Shown in pieces: positions 15,505 through 25,096 of a stretch of DNA of 64,000 nt. The notes beneath the pieces are model-generated. The model searched no databases, was not told the DNA's origin, and worked only from the letters and a program-made list of their open reading frames with translations. This stretch comes from W0P28-013 sp051870755. GTDB taxonomy: Bacteria > Bacteroidota > Bacteroidia > Bacteroidales > Paludibacteraceae. The position numbers and the translations under genes are program-made. The stretch is from positions 1 to 64,000 of the forward strand of contig JBJECE010000009.1 of assembly GCA_051870755.1 (NCBI GenBank). The letters are read 5' to 3'. How positions within the stretch are numbered: the stretch's first letter is position 1; each line of letters starts with the position of its first letter.

Positions 15505-16893
15505 ATGACCAAGAGGCGTTTTTTCGTTTTTGGGTTGGTGTGTCTGTTGGGTGCCAACCTTTGTTTTGCTCAGAGTTTAGTTGTGGCTGATTCGGTGCGC
15601 GTGTCGTTGTCCGAGTTGTTTGCTGTGGCCGATACGGCGTGTGTTACGATGCGTTTGTCGGCAGCGGCGGTGTGTGCGGCGAATGAGGGTGTGTTGCAGG
15701 CGCGTTCACAGTTGTTTCCGCGCGTAGGTATGAGTGTGAGTGGCAGTTATATTGGCGATGCGGTGTTGATGGGTCGCGATTTTTCGGCGCGCGGTACGAC
15801 TACGGTGATATTGCCGGGTTTGGGCGCGCAGAGCATTGACAATGGTTTGCAGCCGACACCGCATTGGGGCAATTCGTTTGCGTTCGAAGCGTCGCAAGTG
15901 ATTTTTGCCGGTGGCGCATTGAAAGCCGGTGTCGAATTGGCGAAATTGAACGAGCGCATTGCCGAACTCGATATGGCGAAAAATCGACAGGAGATACGTT
16001 TCGTCTTGGTTGGTTACTATCTTGACCTTGTTCGGTTGGCGAATAGGCAGCGTGTGGTGGCGCAACATTTGGCACAAACGGCACAAGTGTTGCAGTTGAT
16101 GCGTGCGCGCGAATCGGAGGGAGTGGCGTTGGCGAACGATTTGATTCGTTACGAACTGAAATATAAACAGTTACAGTTGTCGGCTGTGCAGTTGTCGGAG
16201 GCGGAGAATGTTATTGGGCATCAGTTGCAGACCTTATTGCATCGTCCCGATTGTGTGTTGTTGCCCGATACGCAGGCCTTGCGTGCCACATTTGCCACGT
16301 TTGATGCCGCATTGCCCGAATCGATGTGGCAAACGTGTGCCGGCGATTCGAACATCGACATTCGGCAGGCGATGTTGGCTGTAGATGTGGCCGATAAGCA
16401 GGTTAAGGCGGCGCGTGCGGCTTCGTTGCCCACGGTGGCGCTGGTGGTGCGCGACGAACTTTTCGGGCCTTACACTTCGGATCTGATTCCGGTTGATGCT
16501 AATGTCAATGCTTGGTTTGTGGGATTGGGCGTCAATTATGATTTGAGTTCCATCTGGCAAAACAGGCATGCTGTGCGTAAGGCCAAAGCAACCTGCGATG
16601 TGGCACGATGGCAAGTTGAAGCGGCGCGTGAACGTGTCGATAACGACATTCATGCGGCTTATAGTCGTATGCTGACTGCCGGTATCGAAATAGAAACACA
16701 ACGCAAACAGGTGGAATTGGCGGCGCGCAATTATGATACGATGTTGAGTCGTTATAGTAACGATTTGGTGTTGTTGACCGATTTGTTAGATGCGTCGGCC
16801 GTGAAATTGCAGGCCGATATGGCATTGGTTGCAGCCGAAATCGATTGGCTTTACTATTATTATCAACTCAAATATTTTAGTCATACATTATGA
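15505..16893 (+). CDS. TolC-family outer-membrane efflux protein
   Basis: 462 residues with signal peptide FVFGLVCLLGANLCFAQ. Two repeats of long amphipathic helices separated by short strands, as in TolC/OprM (for example QARSQLFPRVGMSVSGSY, and in the second half KAARAASLPTVALVVRDEL). It forms the outer-membrane channel of a tripartite exporter. Its TGA overlaps the ATG of the HlyD-type adaptor (ATGA at 16890), so translation is coupled. The final gene of the operon is an MFS transporter. The substrate is not shown by the sequence. Confidence 0.87.
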   Translation: MTKRRFFVFGLVCLLGANLCFAQSLVVADSVRVSLSELFAVADTACVTMRLSAAAVCAANEGVLQARSQLFPRVGMSVSGSYIGDAVLMGRDFSARGTTTVILPGLGAQSIDNGLQPTPHWGNSFAFEASQVIFAGGALKAGVELAKLNERIAELDMAKNRQEIRFVLVGYYLDLVRLANRQRVVAQHLAQTAQVLQLMRARESEGVALANDLIRYELKYKQLQLSAVQLSEAENVIGHQLQTLLHRPDCVLLPDTQALRATFATFDAALPESMWQTCAGDSNIDIRQAMLAVDVADKQVKAARAASLPTVALVVRDELFGPYTSDLIPVDANVNAWFVGLGVNYDLSSIWQNRHAVRKAKATCDVARWQVEAARERVDNDIHAAYSRMLTAGIEIETQRKQVELAARNYDTMLSRYSNDLVLLTDLLDASAVKLQADMALVAAEIDWLYYYYQLKYFSHTL

Positions 16894-17924
16894 ATGTTTC
16901 AAAATTGAAAGTTTACATTTACAATTCGATTGTAGTCGTATTGTTGGTGTGCGGCGTTGCGTATGCGGTGTTGCAGTTTGTGCATGTCGGCAGAGTGGAA
17001 TATACCGATAATGCGCGGGTGTGTCGGCATATAGCGCCGCAAAATGTGCGTGTGCAAGGGTTCATTAAGGAGATTCGTTTCGAAGCCTATCAGTCGGTAA
17101 GTAAGGGCGACACGCTTGTCGTGTTGGAAGATGCCGAATACCGCTTGCGGTTGGCGCAGGCGCAATCCGATTTAGCGCGTGCCGAACAAAACAGCAAGGC
17201 CACAGGGCGCAGTATTCGTACTACGACGTTGAATATGGGCGTAACCGATGCGTCGATAGACGAAGCGCGTGTCAATATGGAAAAATGGCAACGCGATGAT
17301 GAGCGTTACGCCAATTTGTTGCAGGCCAAAGCTGTAACGCAACAGCAATACGACCAAGTGCATACGGCCTATTTGGGTGCCAAAGCGCGTTACGATCAGT
17401 TGTGCCAAACGCGTAGCGTACAAGCTAATGTGGCGGTCGAGCAAGAACATCATTTGTCGGCTGCCGAAGCAGCGTTGCAACAAGCACAGGCAGCGGTCGA
17501 TTTGGCACGCCTGAATTTGTCGTATTGCTGCGTGCTGGCTACACACAGTGGCGTAGTGGGTGTGCGCGACATCAACGTCGGGCAGTTGGTCAATCCCGGA
17601 CAAACCTTGTTGAGCATTGTCGATGCCGGCGATTTGTGGGTCGAGGCGAATTTTCGCGAAAGCCAATTGCAAAATATTCATGTCGGGTCGCCGGTAACGA
17701 TTCGTGTCGATGCCGTGCCCGACGAGGTGTACAAAGGTACGGTCGAGCGATTGAGCGATGCGACGGGCAGTGCTTTTTCGCTGTTGCCGGTTGACAATGC
17801 GACGGGCAATTTCGTAAAAGTGGAACAGCGGTTGCCGGTGCGCATTGCGCTCGAAGGCAACACTCCCGAGGCGTTGAGCAAGTTGCGTGCCGGTTATAGT
17901 GTCGAGTGCGATGTTGCATACTGA
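16890..17924 (+). CDS. HlyD/EmrA-type membrane fusion adaptor
   Basis: 344 residues. One N-terminal transmembrane anchor (about 10-32, NSIVVVLLVCGVAYAVLQF), a lipoyl-like half-motif (APQNVRVQGFIKEIRFEAYQ, then VSKGDTLVVLED), a long coiled-coil hairpin (about 85-195), the second half-motif (ATHSGVVGVRDINVGQLVNPG) and a beta-barrel domain (SIVDAGDLWVEANFRESQL). It bridges the inner-membrane MFS pump and the TolC-type channel. It overlaps both neighbours: tolC-like by 4 nt and, if the early start is used, the MFS gene. Confidence 0.88.
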   Translation: MNVSKLKVYIYNSIVVVLLVCGVAYAVLQFVHVGRVEYTDNARVCRHIAPQNVRVQGFIKEIRFEAYQSVSKGDTLVVLEDAEYRLRLAQAQSDLARAEQNSKATGRSIRTTTLNMGVTDASIDEARVNMEKWQRDDERYANLLQAKAVTQQQYDQVHTAYLGAKARYDQLCQTRSVQANVAVEQEHHLSAAEAALQQAQAAVDLARLNLSYCCVLATHSGVVGVRDINVGQLVNPGQTLLSIVDAGDLWVEANFRESQLQNIHVGSPVTIRVDAVPDEVYKGTVERLSDATGSAFSLLPVDNATGNFVKVEQRLPVRIALEGNTPEALSKLRAGYSVECDVAY

Positions 17925-17931
17925 GTTTTCG

Positions 17932-19494
17932 ATGCCGATGTTTCGGTCGTTTGTGCCGAAACCGATCCGGCCGTGGCTGTATGTTGCGACGGTTTTGTGC
18001 ATACAGTTTTCGGGCGGTGTTTATTTGGGTGCCGTATCGGCTGTGCGTGGCACTACCGATTTGATGCTTGAAGATTTGTTGATGTTGCTTTATGCCGGTT
18101 TAGCGGGTATGGCGGTCTATTTTCCACTATTGTTTCGTACCAAATTTCGTTTTACCAATCAGCAACTATCGTGCGTATCGGCCATAGTGATAGCCGTTTG
18201 CAATTTTCTGACTATGCGAACGACCAACATGGCGGTGTTGTTGCCGGTCTGTTTTGTTGCCGGCATGGCCAAAATTCAAGGTACGTTCGAGTGTATGAGC
18301 AACATTCAGTTGTGGATAACGCCGAAGCGCGATTTTGGCGTCTTTTTTCCGGTGTTGCACATTGTGTTGCTCACGGCCATTGTGGGTAGCGCATGGCTGT
18401 CGGCTGCAGTGGCGTTTCGGTGGTCGTGGCAGATGATGCATGTGTTGTCCATTGCCACGATGGCGTTTGTGGTGCTGACGCAACTGTTGTTGTGTCGGCC
18501 GTTTTGCCCGATGCCGCAGCGCATTCCGTTTCGTGGCATCGATTTTCTGACCGGATTGATTATCAGCGTGTTGATGCTGATGGTTTGTTATCTGTTTGTG
18601 TATGGCGACTATCTAATGTGGTTCAACAGTGTGCGTTGGCGTTTGGTGTTGGCGGGTGCGCTTGTAGTGGCGGCGGTGCTGCTGTGGCGGCTGCGGGCGT
18701 GTCGAAAACCATATATCGATTTGCAAATCTTTCGTTACAAAAATGTCGTACCCATTTTGTTGGTTACGGCCGTGGCCGAGATTTTGCTTGGTGCCGAACA
18801 CACGTTGGAAGAAATCTTCTATTTTGAGGTAGTCGGTTTGCCCGAACATATCAAGGCCGAACATGGTCTGTGGGCGCTGTGTGGCATGTACGGAGGCGTA
18901 TTGATCACGTTATGGTGGTTGGGGCACAAAAAGTGGAAAGTGTGGCGTTTGTTGGCGTTTGGTTTTGGCTGTTTGTTGGCGTATGCGTTGTGTATGTACT
19001 TTTTTATTGATGTCAATGCGCCGATAGAACAATATCGTGTTGCTGTGATTTTGCGTGGCTGTGCTTGTGCCGTATTGTCAGTGTCGCTGATGTGGTCGTT
19101 GCACGAGTCTATTCCCGATTTGGAGCATTTTTTCATGGGTTTGTTTGTGTTCAACATTTTGCACATGTATCTGGCCGGAGCCGCCGGCAATGCGTTGTAC
19201 ACCAACTTATTTTCGCACTTTTTGGCCGATAATATGTCGCGTTACGGTGCTTGTTTGGTGCCTACGCGCATCGATGCGTACCATCTGTTTGCCACCCATT
19301 TTGTGGATACGTTTTTTCTTAAATCGATGATGTCGGTAACACTCAAACAGATTTACGGCATCGTGGTATGGTTGTCGGCTGTGGCCACTGTCGCATTTTT
19401 GTTGTTGGATATTCCTCGCGTGCGTACCGGTGTGCGCAAGGTGCCCTATTGGCCGGTTTACGGCATCGACTATTTGGCGCGGCTCAAACGTTGA
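17932..19494 (+). CDS. MFS multidrug transporter (EmrB/DHA2-like)
   Basis: About 520 residues from ATG 17932, 7 nt after the adaptor stop; ATG 17911, overlapping the adaptor, would give 527. Some 12-14 transmembrane segments are visible, beginning WLYVATVLCIQFSGGVYLGA and ending VVWLSAVATVAFLLLDI. As third gene after a TolC channel and an EmrA-like adaptor, it should be the proton-driven inner-membrane pump. It is diverged: the usual DHA2 motif C and the first-helix acidic residue are not obvious, so its substrate (drug, bile salt or fatty acid) cannot be inferred. Confidence 0.78.
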   Translation: MPMFRSFVPKPIRPWLYVATVLCIQFSGGVYLGAVSAVRGTTDLMLEDLLMLLYAGLAGMAVYFPLLFRTKFRFTNQQLSCVSAIVIAVCNFLTMRTTNMAVLLPVCFVAGMAKIQGTFECMSNIQLWITPKRDFGVFFPVLHIVLLTAIVGSAWLSAAVAFRWSWQMMHVLSIATMAFVVLTQLLLCRPFCPMPQRIPFRGIDFLTGLIISVLMLMVCYLFVYGDYLMWFNSVRWRLVLAGALVVAAVLLWRLRACRKPYIDLQIFRYKNVVPILLVTAVAEILLGAEHTLEEIFYFEVVGLPEHIKAEHGLWALCGMYGGVLITLWWLGHKKWKVWRLLAFGFGCLLAYALCMYFFIDVNAPIEQYRVAVILRGCACAVLSVSLMWSLHESIPDLEHFFMGLFVFNILHMYLAGAAGNALYTNLFSHFLADNMSRYGACLVPTRIDAYHLFATHFVDTFFLKSMMSVTLKQIYGIVVWLSAVATVAFLLLDIPRVRTGVRKVPYWPVYGIDYLARLKR

Positions 19495-19630
19495 TCAAAA
19501 TGGTCGTCCGGCAGGGTGCGACACAAGGTCGTTCTTTTTGTGCTGTATAACATACGCAATTATTTTGTAATCAGACAAAAAATGCCGAAATTTGTTTTTC
19601 AAATAACCATCATCTTAAAAACCATCAATC

Positions 19631-21133
19631 ATGTTTGACGAAAAAGATTTACAGCAATTAGCAGCCAAAGGTATTGATCCGGCGGCAGTCGAGCGTCAGT
19701 TAGCTTGCTTTGTTACGGGTTTTCCCTATCTGACAATTAAACAGGCGGCCTCTATTGACAATGGTCTGTGGCGCTTGTCGGCCGACGAAGAGGACGCGGC
19801 CATTCATGCGTGGGATTCCTATCTGGCGGGCAGCGGGCGTGTTGTGAAATTTGTGCCGGCATCGGGTGCGGCCAGCCGTATGTTCAAAAATCTGTTTGAA
19901 TTTTTGAATGGCGACCACGACGAACCGCAAACCGATTTCGAAAAAACGTTTTTCGAGCGTTTGCCCTATTTCGCCTTTTTTGCCGATTTGAACGCCGTTT
20001 GCCTGAAAAACACCGGCTGCGATGCCGAAACACTCGTTGCCGACGGACGTTACAAAGAGGTGGTGGTCAATCTGCTCGAACCTAAAGGGTTGAACTATGG
20101 GCAGTTGCCGAAGGGATTGCTCAAATTTCACCTCTATCCGAACGAAGTGCGCACGCCGTTTTTGGAACATCTGGTCGAAGGTGCGCTCTATGCCACGGTA
20201 AACGGGCGGGCGTGTGTTCACTACACAGTTTCGGCAGAGCATCGCGCGCTGTTCGAGCAGCATTTGGCCGAATCGTTGGCCGCATACGAACGCCGTTTCG
20301 GCATTAAGTTCGATGTGTCGTTCTCGGAGCAAAAACCTTCGACGGACACCATCGCTGCTGATGCCGACAATCAGCCTTTCCGCACGGCTGACGGCAAACT
20401 GCTGTTTCGCCCGGGCGGACATGGCGCTCTCATCGAAAATCTGAACGACATTGATGGCGACATTGTGTTCATCAAAAATATCGACAATGTGGTGCCCGAC
20501 CGCCTGAAAAGCACAACTGTAGATTATAAAAAGATAATTGCCGGTTTGCTTGTGTCGTTGCAGCAGCAGACGTTTGCCTACTTGCGCGAACTCGAAAGCG
20601 ACGTCATCAGCGATGCCAAATTGGCAGTGATTGCGCAGTTTTGCGCCAAACGGCTGAACAATTTCAATCCGAATCAGGCGCAACTGTCGCGCGAGGAACT
20701 CATCGCCTACCTGCGCCGCAAACTGAATCGCCCGATGCGTGTGTGCGGCATGGTGCGCAACGAGGGCGAGCCGGGCGGCGGTCCGTTTCTTACGGTGAAT
20801 GCCGATGGCACCGTTTCGCCACAAATACTCGAAAGTTCGCAGATAAAAGACAGGGCTGTGATGGCCGAAGCCACGCATTTCAATCCGGTCGATTTGGTGT
20901 GCGCTATCAAAAATTATAAAGGCGAGAAATTTCATTTACCCGATTATGTGGACAAGAACACCGGTTTCATCTCGTCGAAATCGAAAGACGGGCGCGAACT
21001 GAAAGCCCTTGAGTTGCCGGGCTTGTGGAATGGCGCTATGAGCGATTGGAACACCATTTTTGTGGAAGTGCCCATCGAAACATTCAATCCTGTGAAAACG
21101 GTGAACGACCTTCTGCGCCCGCAGCATCAATAA
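19631..21133 (+). CDS. DUF4301 family protein
   Basis: 500 residues, cytoplasmic, with no signal peptide. The start MFDEKDLQQLAAKGI and the block FVPASGAASRMFKNLFEF are characteristic of DUF4301, a Bacteroidota family. Further conserved-looking pieces are LLFRPGGHGALIENLND, VCGMVRNEGEPGGGPFL, and KSKDGRELKALELPGLWNGA. GASGAASRMFK and RPGGHGAL resemble nucleotide-sugar pyrophosphorylase-type loops, so a nucleotidyltransferase-like activity is possible, but this is inference. It stands alone, 136 nt after the efflux operon, with no recognisable partner. Confidence 0.8.
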   Translation: MFDEKDLQQLAAKGIDPAAVERQLACFVTGFPYLTIKQAASIDNGLWRLSADEEDAAIHAWDSYLAGSGRVVKFVPASGAASRMFKNLFEFLNGDHDEPQTDFEKTFFERLPYFAFFADLNAVCLKNTGCDAETLVADGRYKEVVVNLLEPKGLNYGQLPKGLLKFHLYPNEVRTPFLEHLVEGALYATVNGRACVHYTVSAEHRALFEQHLAESLAAYERRFGIKFDVSFSEQKPSTDTIAADADNQPFRTADGKLLFRPGGHGALIENLNDIDGDIVFIKNIDNVVPDRLKSTTVDYKKIIAGLLVSLQQQTFAYLRELESDVISDAKLAVIAQFCAKRLNNFNPNQAQLSREELIAYLRRKLNRPMRVCGMVRNEGEPGGGPFLTVNADGTVSPQILESSQIKDRAVMAEATHFNPVDLVCAIKNYKGEKFHLPDYVDKNTGFISSKSKDGRELKALELPGLWNGAMSDWNTIFVEVPIETFNPVKTVNDLLRPQHQ

Positions 21134-21458
21134 TGCCGTCCGTAGAATTAGGAATGCGGAGTGAAGCCCCTCCCTGCCGCAGGCAGGTCCGCATAGAATA
21201 TAGAAAGTAGGGACGTGGCGCGCCGCGTCCCTACATTAAACCCTTAAACTTTGAAACTATTTTTCACTCTTCCGTTTTGCACTTTGCACTATGCTTAACC
21301 CTACCCGGCTGCGCCGTACTCCCTTTACCTTCGGTAGGCAGGCTCTACCTTCGGTAGATAGGTTGTAAAGGGGAGAGCACGCACTAAAGTAGTTTTAGTG
21401 CAAAAATATCCACTTTTTAAGCCTTCCTACCGCACGCGATGTCCCGATTTATCAGCAC
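21134..21458. repeat. Gene-free stretch with dispersed repeat and hairpins
   Basis: No gene is seen. It contains a strong palindromic hairpin at 21207-21233 (GTAGGGACG/CGTCCCTAC). From about 21240 to 21390 it carries the same blocks as 70-170: CTTTGAAACTATTTTT, TTTGCACTAT, CTGCGCCGTACTCCC and AAAGGGGAGAGCACGC, in the same order. This is a second copy of the dispersed intergenic repeat family. Confidence 0.6.
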
Positions 21459-21492
21459 AAAAAAAATCCTTCCCGATTCGGAAAGGATTTTA
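21459..21492 (-). terminator. Intrinsic terminator of the yceD-rpmF unit
   Basis: On the minus strand AAAATCCTTTCC pairs with GGAAGGATTTT and is followed by a run of T. It lies about 20 nt past the rpmF stop. Confidence 0.85.
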
Positions 21493-21513
21493 CGCTGTTT
21501 CAATTCGAACAGA

Positions 21514-21705
21514 TTAGGCTTCCACAGCACCATTAACTTCGATAGCCAATTTGCCGCGGTAGTAACCGCATTCGGGGCAAACGGTGTGGTAGATGTGTGT
21601 AGCACCGCAGTTAGAGCAAACGGCCAACGTTGGCGCAACGGCTACGTCGTGCGTACGACGTTTGGCTGTTCTCTGTTTCGAATGTTTTCGTTTTGGATGT
21701 GCCAT
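21514..21705 (-). CDS. rpmF: 50S ribosomal protein L32
   Basis: 63 residues. It starts MAHPKRKHSKQRTAKRRTHD, as Bacteroidota L32 proteins do, and carries a CxxC...CxxC zinc ribbon (CSNCGATHIYH, then CPECG). It is a structural protein of the large ribosomal subunit. It lies 14 nt downstream of the YceD/DUF177 gene, the standard pairing, and is followed by an intrinsic terminator at 21459-21492. Confidence 0.97.
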   Translation of the reverse strand: MAHPKRKHSKQRTAKRRTHDVAVAPTLAVCSNCGATHIYHTVCPECGYYRGKLAIEVNGAVEA

Positions 21706-21719
21706 TTTTTCAATCTCCT

Positions 21720-22232
21720 TTAGTTGTTATTACTAATATTTTTCAGAACGTCCCAGCGCGGGTCGGTCTTTATTCTCTCTGTATTTTCGTCTATCGTGTG
21801 CTCGCGAATTTTTGCCATCATCTCGGCATTGCAACCGCCTTCGGGGTGTGTGTGCACGGTCGGCACGGCCAGCGCTATGTATTCGTACACGTTCCACGCT
21901 ATATTGACGGTGTGTGCGTCGGCCGGCACGACTATGTTGTCGGAGTCGTTGTCGCCACCGATGATTATTGCGGTGTGTGTGTCCACATGAACGGGTTGCT
22001 CCATCTCGTCGAGGCAGCGGTCGCACGGAATGCCGACGGTGCCGTCGATGACGATGTGCAAATCGACGTTTTGCGCCATTTTTTGCGTAACGATGGTTGT
22101 TTTCAAAGAGCCTTTATGGATGTCGCACGCTTCGACAGCCTCGAAAAAATCGTCATTTATATCGTACTCAAGTTGCTGATTTTCAGCCAACAACGATTCA
22201 ATCGACAATTCAAAACGGTCTAACGTGTCCAT
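21720..22232 (-). CDS. YceD/DUF177 family protein
   Basis: 170 residues from ATG 22232 (MDTLDRFELSIESLL). The family core is present: IVIDGTVGIPCDRCLDEMEQPV, with the CxxC, a following acidic region, and a C-terminal part ending DPRWDVLKNISNNN. DUF177 (YceD) is linked to 23S rRNA accumulation in bacteria and plants and usually precedes rpmF, as it does here. A consensus promoter lies at 22261-22292, about 30 nt before the start. Confidence 0.88.
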   Translation of the reverse strand: MDTLDRFELSIESLLAENQQLEYDINDDFFEAVEACDIHKGSLKTTIVTQKMAQNVDLHIVIDGTVGIPCDRCLDEMEQPVHVDTHTAIIIGGDNDSDNIVVPADAHTVNIAWNVYEYIALAVPTVHTHPEGGCNAEMMAKIREHTIDENTERIKTDPRWDVLKNISNNN

Positions 22233-22260
22233 ACAATACGCGATATACCAAAATGCGCCA

Positions 22261-22292
22261 CAAAAGTACAATATTTTTTGGAAAAACGCAAA
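22261..22292 (-). promoter_or_regulatory. Bacteroidota-type promoter for yceD-rpmF
   Basis: Minus strand: TTTG (22292-22289), a 20-nt spacer, TACTTTTG (22268-22261). A full match to the phylum consensus, with a leader of about 22 nt to the ATG at 22232. Confidence 0.75.
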
Positions 22293-22347
22293 CTATTCCG
22301 TTTTTTCTGCAAAAAATATCGTACTATGCTGATAATCAGCGCGTTTT

Positions 22348-22704
22348 TTAGTAATCGTTTTGATGACGCTCTTCTTCCTCTTCGTCGTTGTGGTCGTCGT
22401 TGGCGAAGGTGGGCAGTGCGTCGCCTTCGTTCAGCACGCGCGATTTGTATTTCAGATTTTTGAGCAGCGATTTTTGCAACTCTTTGACGTTGGTTTGTGC
22501 GTCGTCGTAGGTGATGGTTACGATGCGGTTTGTCAGGTTAAATTCCAAGTCTTTGACGCCTTTTTCGTAAGCAAGCGTTTTTTCGACTTTGGCTTGGCAG
22601 TTGCCGCATTCCATTTGCGGTATTACCAGCGCGACGGTTTGTCGGGCTGCAAACAGGTTGGCGGCTGCCACAAGGGCTACGAGGCTGATGATGATTTTTT
22701 TCAT
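22348..22704 (-). CDS. HMA-domain protein, exported, probable metal binder
   Basis: 118 residues. Signal peptide IIISLVALVAAANLFA, then a ferredoxin-like heavy-metal-associated (HMA) fold with the metal-binding CxxC in MECGNCQAKVEKTL (about residues 31-44) and ITYDDAQTNVKELQKSL. The acidic, His/Asp-rich tail (DDHNDEEEEERHQNDY) could also bind metal. It probably carries or buffers copper or another soft metal in the periplasm. It lies just downstream of a TonB receptor and not far from a His/Cys-rich protein, with its own consensus promoter (22741-22772). Confidence 0.8.
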   Translation of the reverse strand: MKKIIISLVALVAAANLFAARQTVALVIPQMECGNCQAKVEKTLAYEKGVKDLEFNLTNRIVTITYDDAQTNVKELQKSLLKNLKYKSRVLNEGDALPTFANDDHNDEEEEERHQNDY

Positions 22705-22740
22705 AGTTGTGTTGTTTTAGATGTTAATTTTTTATGTGTA

Positions 22741-22772
22741 CAAAAATAGTTGTTTTTTGCGATTTCGGCAAA
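22741..22772 (-). promoter_or_regulatory. Bacteroidota-type promoter for the HMA protein
   Basis: Minus strand: TTTG (22772-22769), a 20-nt spacer, TATTTTTG (22748-22741). A full consensus match, 37 nt before the start. It lies between the TonB receptor stop and the HMA gene. Confidence 0.7.
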
Positions 22773-22782
22773 TAAAAATGTG

Positions 22783-25011
22783 TTAATCTTTGCGGTCGAG
22801 TGCCCAACGGAATCCGATGTAGGCTTTCGTGCCGGTGATGGGTCCCCATACCATCGAGGCATCGAAGTCGGCACCAAACGGATTGTCGCTGCCGATGACC
22901 GGATTTTGTTGTTTGAAGTTGGTCATGTTTTCGGCGCCGACGTATATGCTCCATGTTTTGCCGTAGTAGGTGATTTGTGCCATCAGTTGCGGATACCACT
23001 TGAATTCGCTGTTCCACAGCGGGTTGGCGGTATCGGGGTCTGGCAGGCGTCCGCCGCCGTTGAATTGTGCTGTAACGTCGAATTGCCATTTTTTGAGCGG
23101 TGTTTGGTACGATGTTGTTATCAGCCCTTTGAAGCGGTTGGTGAGCGGTTTTTCGCGCAGTTGTCCGCCGATGGTTTGTTTCACGTCGCTCATGCGGTAG
23201 GCCAGCGTCATCGTCCAGCCGCGCAAAATTTCCATCGATGCTTCGGCCTGAAAGTTGCCGGCGTAGGCGCGTCCGCCGTTCAGATTGCTGAATATGACGC
23301 TGTGCGGATCGCTGTCCATGTCGGCCACCACGCATTCGAAAAAGTGGGTGTAGTAGTAGTCGGCCGAGAGTTGTAACTCCTTGCTGCCCAGCGGAATGTA
23401 GAATGTTGTGCTGATGCCGGCATTGATGGCGCGTTCTTGGGCGAAACGTTCTTCGGTCAAAACGATTTGGCGGTTGCTTGCAAAAATGGCGGCGTTGTCG
23501 GTCAGCACATTTGGCGATCGGTAACCGAGCCCGACCGAGGCGCGCAGATTCCACCACGTCCACGGCGAGTAGCGGATGTTGAAACGCGGTGTGCAGAATA
23601 GGCCGTAGTAGTTGCTCCAGTCGGCGCGTACGCCTACGAGCAGCGATAGTTTTTCGTCGTATTTGAAATCGTATTCGGCAAAAATACCGGGCGTAAATTC
23701 GTTGCGCGTTTGGTCGAACAGGCCTGCGGCCAAGCGGTTTGTGGCGAGGTGTTCGTCGTAAAAGTCGTAGTTGAAACTGAGTCCGGCCGTGAGTTTGTGG
23801 CGGCTTTCGGTGTCGAAATAGGTTTGGAACATGGCGTTCAGGTAGGCGTTGCCTTGTGTGGCGTCGTAGTTGGTGGCGCCATACAGGCTGTTTTGCCGAT
23901 GGTAGGCGCCGCTGGCTATGATGCCGATGCTGGTGCCGCGTTCGTGGTCGAAGACATAGCCGTTTTTCAGAAATCCATCGATGCGTGTCGTGGCGATGTC
24001 GATGTCGTAAGGTGTTTTGTCGGCATTGGCTTGGCGCCACGCTTGTGTTTGTCCGCCACGGCGGTCGTCGTACAGGCCGCGTACGAGCAGTTGCATGGTG
24101 TAGTCGTTGTCGGTGTAGTACCAGCGGTTCAGCAGGTTGATGCGGTTACCTTTCGGCGTATCCATGAAACCGTCGTTGTTTTGGTCGTGCTCCATGCTTT
24201 CGTTGCGATATTGCAACATGGCGCCTGTCGAGAGGCGGTCGTTGATATTCCATCCGCCGGTGGCGTTCAGTTCGGCGCACAGTTCGGAGTTGAACATGGC
24301 GTTGAGCGCAATGGGCGATGTGGTTTGCGGTTTCAGGTATTCGACGTTTATCTGTCCGGTGGTGGCTTCGTAGCCGTTTACGACCGAGGCGGTGCCTTTC
24401 GACACTTGTATGCTCTCCATCCACGATCCGGGAATATATTCCATGCCATAATTCGAGGCCAAACCGCGTATGCCGGGTGTGTTTTCGGAGAGCATTTGCA
24501 CATAGTTGCCCGACAGGCCGAGCATTTTTATCTGCTTGGCGCCGGTGGCGGCATCGCTGTAGGCCACATCGACCGAAGCGTTTGTTTCGAAACTTTCCGA
24601 TAAGTTGCAGCAGGCGGCTTTGCAGAGTTCGGCGCCGGTGATTTTTTGGGTTTGTACCGCCGTGATGCGCGACGATACGGTGCCGACGGCGCGCGCCGTT
24701 ACGGTAACATCATCGAGTTGTTCGCTTTCGGCAGCCAGCGTAGCTACGATGGTTTCGGTCGGGTCATCGACGACTATGATCGTTGTTTGGTAGCCCAAAT
24801 AACTGATTTGCAGTTTGTTGCTTGCGTCGGTCGTTTCGATTATGAAAAATCCGTCGATGTCGGTAACGGTGCCGATGCCGGTGCCTTGCCATAGAATTTC
24901 GGCGCCTACGAGCGGCTCGCCGGTTGTGTCTTCGACTATGCCGCTCACTTCGGCGGCAAACTGTGTCAGTGGTAATGCACTGAATATGAGGATTAAAAAA
25001 TATTTGTTCAT
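22783..25011 (-). CDS. TonB-dependent outer-membrane receptor
   Basis: About 742 residues from ATG 25011. Signal peptide YFLILIFSALPLTQFAA, a carboxypeptidase-like regulatory domain (about 20-95, VSGIVEDTTGEPLVGAEILW with the GxVxD and GEPLxGA signatures), a plug domain (around 110-230, with ADNAxI-like GYEATTGQINVEYL) and a 22-strand barrel. It imports a substrate across the outer membrane using TonB energy. The HMA protein downstream and the His/Cys-rich protein upstream suggest a metal or metal-chelate, but no TonB box or metal ligand proves this. Confidence 0.87.
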   Translation of the reverse strand: MNKYFLILIFSALPLTQFAAEVSGIVEDTTGEPLVGAEILWQGTGIGTVTDIDGFFIIETTDASNKLQISYLGYQTTIIVVDDPTETIVATLAAESEQLDDVTVTARAVGTVSSRITAVQTQKITGAELCKAACCNLSESFETNASVDVAYSDAATGAKQIKMLGLSGNYVQMLSENTPGIRGLASNYGMEYIPGSWMESIQVSKGTASVVNGYEATTGQINVEYLKPQTTSPIALNAMFNSELCAELNATGGWNINDRLSTGAMLQYRNESMEHDQNNDGFMDTPKGNRINLLNRWYYTDNDYTMQLLVRGLYDDRRGGQTQAWRQANADKTPYDIDIATTRIDGFLKNGYVFDHERGTSIGIIASGAYHRQNSLYGATNYDATQGNAYLNAMFQTYFDTESRHKLTAGLSFNYDFYDEHLATNRLAAGLFDQTRNEFTPGIFAEYDFKYDEKLSLLVGVRADWSNYYGLFCTPRFNIRYSPWTWWNLRASVGLGYRSPNVLTDNAAIFASNRQIVLTEERFAQERAINAGISTTFYIPLGSKELQLSADYYYTHFFECVVADMDSDPHSVIFSNLNGGRAYAGNFQAEASMEILRGWTMTLAYRMSDVKQTIGGQLREKPLTNRFKGLITTSYQTPLKKWQFDVTAQFNGGGRLPDPDTANPLWNSEFKWYPQLMAQITYYGKTWSIYVGAENMTNFKQQNPVIGSDNPFGADFDASMVWGPITGTKAYIGFRWALDRKD

Positions 25012-25096
25012 TGTTCGCTGTATTTGATTTGACATTTTACAATAAGGATTAGTCCGAAAAAATGTTTTTCAGACGAACGGCAAATTGTCAATCAAA

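Noticed and set aside
19700..20935. Minus-strand frame of 411 codons opposite DUF4301
   Set aside because: DUF4301 motifs lie on the plus strand, and the opposite frame shows none.
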